Origin: Sympetrum striolatum
Lineage: Eukaryota; Arthropoda; Insecta; Odonata; Libellulidae
Assembly: GCA_947579665.1 (NCBI GenBank)
Contig: OX388352.1
Coordinates: 33,040,216 to 33,104,215 of the forward strand
Length of the DNA: 64,000 nt
Direction of reading: 5' to 3'
This document shows, in pieces, positions 13,101-25,100 of the stretch. A program made the position numbers and the translations under genes. Under the pieces are notes generated by a model. That model was given only the letters and a program-made list of their open reading frames with translations. It was not told the DNA's origin and did no database searches. The first letter of the stretch is position 1; the number at the start of each line of letters is the position of its first letter.

Positions 13101-16100
13101 CTCAAGTGCCTAAAAGTTTTGATTGTCTAATGCTAAAATACCCTTACATGCTTACTTTTACATCTATTCTATGCCACACATAGCAAAATTATCAAAAAAG
13201 AAAATAACAGGATTTGATATTAAATTACTTTTTCGAATCAGTTATTTAAATTTACTAACTAAAAATGAAAAATAAACAGCCATAATTATTGTGCCAACAA
13301 AATTTAAGCATAATAATGCAACATTAAAATTTTCTGTGATGCAGAACATAAAAATATGTAAAAAATGCTCCTCCAAATATGTTTCCAAGTGATGAGTCAA
13401 AAAGTGTGCATAATATTTTATGCCAATTACCAAATAAAGGAAAATGAAAATTGTAATGTTTAAAAGCAATGAAATAACATAATGTGCTGAATTACTGTAA
13501 CAATCAAAATATCAACAGTGTACTTTGAGCCAGCATATATGATGACCTGGATGAGAAAAGGAAAAATAATATGTTAAATAAAATAAATAATACAAAAATA
13601 CAAATAATAAAATAATAGGTGCAAGAACTTAAGATACAAAGCCATACTTCTATCTAGTGCACTTTTGTGATGTTAATCTGCTTTCATTAATACTTTGTTG
13701 AAGCAGCAATCTTGATAAAAGATCAGCCAATTCCAGCAAATTCATATTAATAATGAAAATGCTGGTCATCAACCTCACCTTCCTAGTACCCAGGCGAGAA
13801 TCATTTAAGTCATATGTGTCATGTTCTTCTTCTTCCTCTTCTTCGCTTTCTTCTTCATCACTTGGCATGAATTGCATAGGATTGTATCTAGGTTTCGGCT
13901 ATTCAATGAAACAAACATTTTGTGAAGGTAACAAGTGAATAACTAATGGCTCTGGCCAAAGCTGATGTATTTTTCATTGAGTTCCTAACAAAGGTGTTCA
14001 CAAATTGAATATTACAAGAGAGAAATTTCTTCTAAGATTTTCAATGTATGTTTCCTTTCACTCTAATATTTTAGAACTATCAATTCAGTGTCTCCTTGCT
14101 AGATTCACCTAAAACATTTTGAAATGCAAAGACATTCATTCTACATCATTGTCAGCCCTTTTGAAATCCAAGTTTTTAATCATGAAATTAATTTATTAAA
14201 GATGGGTTAAGAATTTAGGAATTTCAACTGGAAATTCACAGGCAGTTGCTAAAAACTTTAATTCGTATATTACAATGCTATCTCATTACACACTTGTGAT
14301 GTGAAGTATACTTATGGCATTTGCTTTGAATTTGAGATATTTCATTTCACAGAAATAAAAAACATTTTATGAGTTCAAAATAACACAGGAATTACTAAGC
14401 TTATTTCTTACTAACTCCAGTGGCATTTTGGGGGAATGTAGTGTTAAATAAAGTTGGTAAACTTTTACTTTCCCATTCTTTGTATTATGACTGCATTGAA
14501 AACCAAGAAGAAATTGACAAATAAGAATTCAATAAATATTAGAAAAAATATTTATTTCTAATCTGTTCCAAAATATATGGTTCAATTTATGCCCAGTTGT
14601 TAGAATTATAAATCTATAAAATTATGTCAGTGAATTAAATTATGAAGATCATGTAAAATTTTATTAAATTTGTTTGATTGAAGATTAAATTAATTATAGT
14701 TGAATATTAAAAATACCATTTTTAACTCACAAATGATGAACTTAGTATGCGATTGATTTCTATTACAAGAATTGTTAAAGGTTATTCTAATTTTAAAATA
14801 AAAGTAGCGAATTAAGATGAAATCAGTAATTTTATGAAATAAATAATTGACTGCAATAAAATTAAAGATTTAAAAATTTTTCTATGCCATATAACCTCAA
14901 GTCTTTTGAATTTTCAATACATATAAACCAATTACCCCTGATCTAGCTGCTGATTTTTACCATTATGTCCTGACTATAAACCTTTTGTGTACATCACTGT
15001 GGAAATAATTTAATAACGATTTCTATATCATATGCTACAAAAGCAAATGTGTTGAAAATTCTCACCTTGTCAGGTTTCTTAACTTCAGCAGGCTTCTTTA
15101 CCTCAGCAGGCTCCTTTAGAAAATAAGAGGGAAATATGTATATGTTGTATATGATATATGTAAAATTGTATATGAAGAGTGAGATATGATTTTTTATTTA
15201 ATATTAGATTTTTAGATAGTAGAAATAATGTTTATGGGAAAATATAAAAAGTTAACCAATTATATAATTGACAAATTATGGTTTAAAGACAGTAATAGAT
15301 AAAATTATAGTCTATGTGTCACTCAGTTTTGCATTTGGAGATCAAATCTCTGTCATACAAAAAACTCAAAATCTAAATAATTGAAGTATTCTTATTATGT
15401 TGATAGGACATTTTCATCTTGTATGATGTAATGTTCTTTCTTGTAATGATGTAATGTTCTTTCCATGCCTTATATAACTTTTAATTCCTAGATAAAGTAC
15501 CGTATTTTCTGGTAAATAACACGCACCTACTAGATAACACGCATTTTAAAAATCTCTTCACTGTGAGAAATGTATAGATAACACGCATTTCAAAAATTTC
15601 TTCTCTGTGATTTATGTATTGATAACGCGCATTTCAAATTTATACTATTTTTCATAAAGGGCTTTAAAGATCGTTATGATGCTGTTTACGCCACAGCAAA
15701 ATCATTATAACTACCTTTCTATGCACAAATGAACTGGGAAATAAACAATTTTGAAAGTGGTATCGAAGGTATTTCAATAGTACCTAATTATATTTATTAT
15801 TGTAAGGCCATGGAAGAAAAAAAAGCAAAAACACGCAAATCGTACACGGCTCAATTTAAGCTGGAAGTTATTCAGTTTGCAAAAGTTAATGGAAATCGTG
15901 CAGCAGGAAGAAAATTCAATGTAAATGAAGCTAGTGTGAGAGAGTGGCGAAAGAATGAGGAGGTTTTCAAGAAACTGCATCGTGGAAAACGAGTCATGCG
16001 CTACAGAAAGTGTTTCTGGCCAACACTCGAAAAAGAACTTTACGACTGAACTACTCGTGAACGATCAAGAGGAATAAGTCTATCAACAACTAGAATTTTA

Positions 16101-19100
16101 CTTCAAGCAAAGCAAATTGCACGAGAGAAAAACATAATTGACTTCAAAGCATATCCCTCTTGGGGATTCCGGTTCATGATGAGAAATAATTTAAGTGTTC
16201 GTGCCTCGACAAGCATTGATCAGAAACTACCTGTAGATTGGGGGACCAAGGTGATAGCATTTAGACAGTTTTTGAAAGAGTGCATTTTCGAAGTGGAAGA
16301 AATGCATGTGGGTAATATGGATGAGGTCCCAGTAAGTTTTGACCTTCCAACTCGAAGGACTGTGAATCTTAAAGGTGCAAGGGAAGTGTCCATTATTACG
16401 ACAGGACACGAAAAGTCAAATTTTACAATTGTATTGTGCATAACGTCAGATGGTTGCAAGCTATCTCCTATGGTGATATTTAAGAGGAAAACAATTCCAA
16501 AGAGGCGTTTTTCGAAAGACCTTATTGTTACCGCAAATGAAAAAGGATGAATAAATAAAGAAATGCTGAAGACCTGGTTAGATAATGTTTGGAAAAAACG
16601 TAAACATGCTTTCTTCAGCCCCAAATGTTTTAATTATGGATGCATGTCGAGCCCATTTAGTGCCCGAAGTAAAGAAATTGGTCAACAAATACTCCAAGGT
16701 AGCAATTATACCTGGTAGACTGACGAAAAAACTTCAACCCCTTGATTTTACGGTGAATAAATCCTTCAAATCAAAACTTCGAGCTAGTTTTAATGCAATT
16801 CTTGAACTAATTACTTAAGTTTCCTTTTTTATGCTTTCCTCCTATTTGTTATGCAGACAATGTTTTTTCACCACGGTAATGTTTTGCAATAATTACTCTT
16901 ATTTCGAAATTAATTATATAATTACATTAACATTTACAATACGTTGGTTATAATAAAATTGCCCTAGTAAGTGAGTATTGTTTAGTCATTTGTTTCCGAG
17001 TTCAATATTCAATTAAACAAGATTTTCCATTGTATATCACGCACTATTATTTTTATCATTTTTCTATATTTTTTGTATAGATAACACGCGGGTTATCTAC
17101 CAGAAAATACGGTACTTTCTCTTTCATTTATATATTCATCTCAACACTGAAAGTGGTTCAGGAAAGCTATTCTTAGCTTAGAATAAGGAATAAGCAAATG
17201 CCATAGGAATTATATTTACCTTAGTGGCTTTCTTGGGACCAACATCATTTTCTATTTCCACTTTCTTCAATTCAGGACCCTAAAAATACGAGAACATAGA
17301 ATATCAAGACTTTTTTTTAAAGAACTGGGTCCTCTTGACTGAAATTACTAAATCATAATTTTTATGGTAAATCAGTTTTTAACTATTGGTTGCCTATATA
17401 TTGCATACCTATAAAAGAAAGGTAAATAAATCATAACACATTAAAAGGAAATTGCCTTGATTTGAAATAACATCCTATTATCAATGTTATTTTGATGTTG
17501 TTTGTTTGTAAATGTGTTAACTTTGTATCGATTGTCAACAGCTTAAGTAATTTTAGGACTAGCATTGAAATAAATACAATTAAACAAGAAGAAAAATTAA
17601 TAAAGTTAATGTAAGAAGTACAAAGGTGACAGTAAAATCTAATGCTATAGAAATAATGCCAGCTTAGGTAAATCACTTAAAATTTACTTTCCCTTATTTT
17701 ATTTAAAAGATAAATACCAGGGGATAAAATATTACTATTGAATAACAATAAAAATTTAAAAAACTAGAATAAAGATTAAATCATATTAATAAGGAAAGAA
17801 AGCAATCAATGATATGCATGCTGATTCAGAGAGCATTTTTATAATTCAAAAAGTATATTAGAATACAGGAAAGATAAAAAATCTATGTACAAAGTAATAT
17901 TATATCCAAAATTTCATTTCCATCGACTGATTTTCAGAAAAAAATTAATGATAAGAAAATGTATCATGCATTTCAAAAGTATCAAAAGAAAAATCTGAGA
18001 TGATCTTCCAGCTATGAAAATAAATGCCCAAATCCTAGCAAAGTAAATTACTCAAGAAGGGTGACTGTATAGACCTTAGGTTATAAAGAAATGGATGATG
18101 ACTGCACTCTATACACATTTACACTTCTTAATATTGAAGTTTACATTTCCTTTACTTAATGACAGTAGTATATTAAAATATGTTAATAATAAATACCTCT
18201 TTGTCAACCTAAATAAATGAGGTATTATTATTAAAATAAAAATCAAATTCTGTTAAAGGAGTGAACGGGGAAAAGAAAAGGGTAAACGACTTTCCTTGTG
18301 GAATGAATCCTAATTAATTGTCATGATTTTGAAATTAAAAATATTACATCATCTTAAGTCATCATCCGGTTGTCTTAAAAAGCATACAAAAAGTTTACAT
18401 GGAATGAATTTCTTGTAATCTTATGATGCCGCAATGAAAAACTAGGAAAATTGCAATTCAAAGAATAAATTAACTGATGTGTTTATGGAAAAACTATCTA
18501 GAATTCAACATCAAATACTTGTTCTATCTTTATGGAAAATTGGGTATTCTGATATTTTTTCCATCTTCAGACATGAATTAAATTATGTTTCTAGAGATGA
18601 AAGTCCAAGAACCATCCAAACAGAAATGCAGAGACATCAGAAAATCTGTAAACAAATTCACACTTATAAAACATATTAAACCATTAAAACATGCGAAATT
18701 TTATATTGAAAAGAAGTAGAAAGATTAGGCTTTAGTTTTTTGGAGAGAGTGAAAAATTATTAGGAAAAGAAGAAATTCAGATCGTAAATATATTTCCCCA
18801 ACATATAGCTAACTTGAATGATCAAGTATTTTCATTGCTTATTATAAGTAAAAATATATGACAGATATATAAAAATTGAAAAAGAAAACAAAAATAATGT
18901 GAACTCAAAAATCTGGTGTTCACAACAAAATGCTTCCTTAATTACCTGTTTGTTGTAAAGATAAAAAATTCATAGGATAATATCTCCAAAGAGATGGGTA
19001 TAAAAATACTGAAATTGCAAAATATATATGTTTTAACTAGATTCCCCAGCTTGAATAAAGAAACTTATTAGTCAGAAGAAGATTAAAATTCAGTTGAGTT

Positions 19101-22100
19101 ATAAACCAGACAAATTGGTAAGAAAGACGTTTGAAGACAACACAGAAAACTGAGTATCATTCACTGTGTTACCTTCATTTCCTCTGCTGTTGCCTTTTCC
19201 TTTTTCTTAACAGGTTTCAGAGTAATGCCTTCAAGACCCTAAAGTAATGAAATTCAATCCAAAATAAAATATTAGATTCATATTTAGATGGAAATAAAAT
19301 AAAATAAATTCAGAAATAAACAAAATCATATTTTGTTATAAAAAATTAAAATTGTTTATATAACAATGTGATTGTTCATTTTAATATAAGTTGAAAAAAT
19401 TTATTAGAATTGTTTTAAATAAAGTATGTAATTTTAGTATAAATTGAATAGTATTTAAAATTCTTTTCTTGTAGAAATTTTTTGTTGTAATTACAATTAT
19501 AAGCCAATGCCTTTAACTGATATTAATTACATTAATTTTGAATAACTTTTAGGAGACAATAGCTTACATGACAGGTAATACCATATGCGGTATGGTAAAT
19601 TTTTTTAGGAATTCTAATCTTTGAATCGAGGGAAACATAATAAATACTTATATATGGTATGCCTTACATGTATACCTCACCTTATTAACTCTTAATTTTT
19701 GAAATCTCAGATATTTGAATTATTTTTTGAAAATTATAATTAGGGTTTTAATGAAAACTTTCTCCTTCTTATACTTCATATAGGTGTCTGAAATCACTAA
19801 TGAATGTAGAGAAGTATTGAAATAGAACTGAAACTGGTTGTTAACAAAATCATTTAATTGCCTTAAATGCCTGCATCTAATTGTTCCCACCATTTCCAGG
19901 CTAAATTAGTATCCCCTGTTACATAGAATACGACAAATCAGAGTATAGAATGGCATCAAAGTTGTTGGGCCACCAAAAATAAGGGCCTATACATATTAAA
20001 TACACCAACATTTTTTCTCTTGGGCTATCTGTCTTCATTAAAGAATTATAATGTACCTTTTATATATTATGTTTACTTAAGAATATTTATTCTATATAAT
20101 TGTTTAAGTTTCACTCCTTTAAAACCTGTTTATGATTTGCTATATAGTTCTTTCTTTAGCTGTCTAACAGAAATTTTACATACTAGAGCATAAAATTTTC
20201 ATAAATAGTTTTTCATGTATACTTTACTTTGTAAAACATCATTTCATTAATCAGTGCTAAAATTATTTAATAAAGTGAGGTATTCCTGTATTTCCTGGCA
20301 GAATGATAAAAGATTCTGCTTTTTATGAGATCGAATTTGAAATTTTATTCATGACATCAGTAATATGCATCTGAGAAAAAAGTAAAGCATCAAACCTGTG
20401 GTTCATCCTTTGGACCCAAGGACTTTCTCTTAAATTCAAGTTTCTTTTCCTCCTGAAGTATAAACAAGATTTTATATAAAAATTAAATGTTTACTCAATT
20501 TTTCTATTTAAGTTGGTGGTGGTGTGATAAAGAAAAATAATTTAATGTAAAATAAAATATCTGTATAAAAATACTTAGAATGAAAACTAAAATAAGAATG
20601 TGTACATTTTTAAACATTTTTTGAGGTATAATACATTTCAGTGAATTACTGACATACTCAAGGGTAATTTCTTCCAGCAGAAACTCTTTCCTGCTAGGAT
20701 TTATAAAATATTTTGATATAAAAACAATAATAATAAAATCTTATAACAAATTAAATTATGTTCCATTGCTAATAATAATAAAATCTTATAACAAATTAAA
20801 TTATGTTCCATTGCTTTTTTAATTGATATGATTAAACTAAAGTTTGCATTATTAGCATTAGTTAAATTACATTAATAACTTCAAATTATCTGACACTAAA
20901 TGGTATACAATAAATATTGCATTTTAATGTAGAATCAGCAGCATTTCCTAAGGATACTTGTCTGAAAAAGATATTGTCCTATTACATTTTTCCCCAAATT
21001 GATAATTTTTGTTGATGCAAAACAAAATTAATCATGATTCATTTGTCATCTTAATATATTCTTCCTGAAAATAAAACAGCTATTTACAATTCTTAGACAA
21101 TAAATCTCTTCCAAATAACCAAATACTTATCTTCAAATCCTTCATACCAATTCTTCAACTGAATACACAATGCCTCACACTGTCTCCTTAATAATTGAAA
21201 TGATTATTAATAATACCAATTTGTTGAAAATTATTTAAAAAATTAAAAATAGGATTATTAAGACTCTAATATATATTTAATAAAGGCAGTGTAAATTACC
21301 AGAAGAGATTTTCAAACTTGTATATAACTATTGAATTAAACTATTGGTATGTCTATCATAAAAAAACTGTTTTGAAAGCAGAATTAAAAAAAAGGGGTGA
21401 AACTAAAAATTTCGCATGAGAGGAAAATCTGAGTTTGAATAAACTCCCTTCATTCGAAGGTAAAAAATGAAACCATGATGAAAAATATACATCATGAATT
21501 ATTCACAGCATTGCTATGATGTACTTGTTTTTAGAGAATGATTGAAATTTGAACAACAAAAAGACAAAAAACAACCTGATTATTGAGTAGAAAGATATTT
21601 ATAAGAGAATGAACATAAAATGTATTGCTTTGTGTAATATGAAAAAAATACCCCATCTTAGTATGTTTGTGAAAATAAGGCCTGAGGTAAATTAATCCTG
21701 ATGTACGTATTGACTATAATCATAAGATACAAAGGAACAATTAAAAGACCTGCATTTTGCGAAATACTTAATTTAGCATTTTAGATTAAAAAACAAAGGC
21801 ACTGATGTTAAATGAAAATAAGTAGAATAAAGATGAAAATATCAGAGATTGCTAATTTCACATAGGAAAGAGAAAAAAGATGAAGACGAAATGGATTAAT
21901 TATAGAAGAGATTCAGTTTTTCAGTATCCAAAGATGACAGATAATAGATGAAGACTGGAAAATGCAACTTAGTAAAACAACTGTTGCTAAAAATTGGACA
22001 TAAAAACTAACAAAAAATAAATAATATTTTCTTCAAAAATTTGTCTTGGTTTTAAAAATCATGAAAAAAGCTCAAAATTCAACATCATCTGCAAAAAAAT

Positions 22101-25100
22101 CAGCTTCTTCGAAGACTGGCAACCATATAAAAATTCCAATCCTTCAAAATTCCAAAAAATATAGATGAATAGCAGAGAAACAGTAGAGGAAATTACGATC
22201 AAAATAGAAGAAATTATAGAGAAGATATCAGAAAGAAGTCGAGTTCACTTCAAGTTCAGAATCAGCATGGAAATGTAGAGAAGATGTGAACAGAGAGACA
22301 GTGAGAGAAATGGAGGCAAACCATAAAGCACAATTTTACCTGAGGCTCAGGGGGCTCTGGCTCCTTCTTTGGTGGTCTTTGAACGGGTTTAAGAATCACT
22401 TCACTTGGAACCTAAGGTACAAACATACTCGAAATGGATTCTGATGATATTTAAAAGCATGACTATTAACTCTACAAGATTTATAGTCAGCTTTTTTGAT
22501 ATTTTCTTTTTTTCAAGCCAAAGAAATATTTGATAGATTGATAGAAAAATGATACTTGGTCAATAGAAATAGAATAATTACTGAAATGTACGATGTAAAG
22601 CAAAACTTGAATCAGGCAAAATCGAAGACTAAAAAGGTGTTTATATGATCAGCATAACAATGATACTGAGATTATTGAAATTCTCATGAGAAGAAAATGT
22701 AATATGAATACATATTTGTTCATTTGGAATCAAACCTGAGGCATTGACTCCTTTCGTTCAGGTATTGGTCTTCTCCTAAGCTGTGGTTTTGAAATATCTT
22801 CGACTTTTGAAATTTCTGCTCCCTATTTTGGAAAGTTTGATAAAAATATGCATTATGACTAGTTTTATTTAAAGTACATGCATAAATATTTTACCTATAT
22901 ACCATTGCTAATTCAACTATAATAATTTAGCTTTTTTTGAATATTCTCTTCCAAAACTATAAATACAGAAAGCCGATTATGTAAAGCATATCAATTACTT
23001 CCGATAATAAGAAGTAAGTATCAATAGAAATCTGCAGTGTGTATTCCATAAAGGCAATAATTGCTTATCTTGTTATATTGTTTTGAAACCTTATAGAGAA
23101 TCTATTTATGCTATCACAGGACATTTAGTGCTGATATATGGCAAAAAGTAATATGATAAAAAAGCAGCTCTTAATGCACGCAAATGCACTATCATCCTTT
23201 GTAATATCTATTCTTCATTTAAGTACTAGCATAAAATATTTTTTATTGTATTCTGATTCTAATACGAAAAAAATCAATACAATTTTTATAATTAGAAATC
23301 CTTTAAAGAATGCATCAAACAGACCCATTAGTAGTAAGTTATTAACTTGCTATAAAGATTTATAAAAAAGAGGTATTTGCTGACAAATTTTACATTATTA
23401 TTTCTACTTTCCTCATTTATTTTGCTCTTTTTTCAGAAAATTTTATAATCTAATGAATAAATCATCAAAAATACTGAAATATAAGGACATAATATATCAC
23501 AAGTATAGATGATGGGGTTGATAGAAATCAACCACATGAAGTTCTAACACAGATCCTATATGAAATCCCACTTTATACCTGCAATTATGCAGTAATATAA
23601 ATCAAACACTCCAAAATCCATCAATGAATTATATATTAAACACTTATAGAGTTCTTCTGAAATAGAGCATCCAGTGTATGGATTTGTGGGAAACTTGATT
23701 ATGATATGAAGGGGATGACTATGTATGAAACAAGTGAAGTGGTTATTAATTTCAACCATATAATGAAGGACCAATTGAAGACAATCTTCTAACACAATTT
23801 CAGAGAATAATTTAAAATCACAAGCAATTTATAAGTTCTGAAATGAAATTCTTAGAAATGTGGGATGATTAATGAGACAAAAAGCAAAGAAATTACTTCT
23901 ATGAAGGTGTTCACCTGGACTCTTTTATAAAACTCAATACATGAAGACCATATAAAGATGTTTTGGATCTAAATGCATTACTTTATACTTGCCCAATCAA
24001 CTAAACTACTTCAAATGTTTAGTCCAATAATTTTCCAAAATATAAAATAATAAAGATGAAGAGTGATAGAAAGAAAATATGACAAGGAATTATGTCTATA
24101 TCTTTCTTTTTTATTATCATGCATGGATGAATCAAACCAATCAAATATTTGTGATCAAAACGCAAGATCAAAAAGAATATTTCTAAAAGTATAGGATATA
24201 GAGTTATAATAGTATACTTAAAACTAAATTTAACTAGATTACAGACAGACGAAAAACTGGAATAGACAAAATTAATTTTAACAGAATAACTTCCCAACCT
24301 GAGTTAATGAATCCCTTTTTCCAAATTTGGTGGTTTTTGCTTGTTCTGGAGGACCTAAGGTGTCTTCAGCCTATGGAATTGGAAACTCAAATTAAGTTAA
24401 CCCAATAACATTTGAAATATCGATTAAAAATTTTGAAGGAAAGTTTGACTCAAAACCAGTCATTTGATGCTGTTTGAAGTTCATGATAAATTATATCCTA
24501 GTATTGATTTACAAGAAAAATACCAACAAAATTTTTCATATCATAAATAAAATTAATGGAATATGTAAATTGTAGCAAAGTTATCAGTACTGAGATTCAT
24601 TAAATATTTCATTATCTTACATAAAATTTAAATTTAAAAATAATTTAGAAGTAGTAACATTTAATTTCAACAAGAATTAATCAGAAAAGAAACTTAGATG
24701 ATAGAAAAGATTGTTAAATTGAAAATAAAAAAAAATTGAGATGATGCCTCACCAAAAAAAAATGTGGGAACCATATGTTCCCCAAAAATTGGACTGGAAG
24801 TAAAAAAAATATACTTAACCAAAATCGTGGGCATTAAAAATCATCTAAAAATACAATTGTGAGATTTAAAAAAAATTCTCACCTGAAAAAAATTACAAAA
24901 ATAATGAGCACCTCCTAAAGAAAAAAGTCTTCAGGAACACGCCCTGGATAAAAAATGAGCAATTAGAATTAGTAAGAAAAGAATAGAAAGAGAGATAGCA
25001 GCAGAATTCCACAGCTAAAAGAGAAACAATCAGGAAGAACAGCCACCCAGTTATGAAAGAAAGATTTGAGAAAGAATAAAGAATTAATATAAGATTCATC

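Larger units (their letters stand above)
15500..17112 (+). mobile_element. Decayed pogo/Tigger-like DNA transposon
   Basis: 1,613 bp element with inverted ends beginning CCGTATTTTCTGGTA on both strands and flanked by TA at 15498-15499 and 17113-17114, as for Tc1/mariner/pogo insertions. The ends share about 25 bases with a few differences. Inside the left end are direct repeats of GATAACACGCATTT. The plus-strand coding remnant at 15729-16818 encodes a transposase of the pogo/Tigger group. It lies antisense to projectin in a PEVK intron. Confidence 0.92.
15114..17219 (-). other. bt: Intron 29 (2.1 kb, mostly transposon)
   Basis: About three quarters of this intron is the pogo/Tigger-like element at 15500-17112. 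Without it the intron would be about 0.5 kb, close to the small introns of this region. Confidence 0.8.

Noticed and set aside
13101..13109. 9-nt microexon pattern reading A-L-E
   Set aside because: Acceptor and donor are plausible and phase is 0, but nine bases are too little evidence.
24019..24297. 92-codon minus-strand frame next to exon 24
   Set aside because: Begins inside the intron after the donor and has no family motif; AT-rich chance frame.
24883..24893. Zero-length AG|GT junction like a recursive splice site
   Set aside because: The intron is only 0.73 kb, whereas recursive splicing is typical of very long introns; such junctions are frequent by chance in AT-rich DNA.
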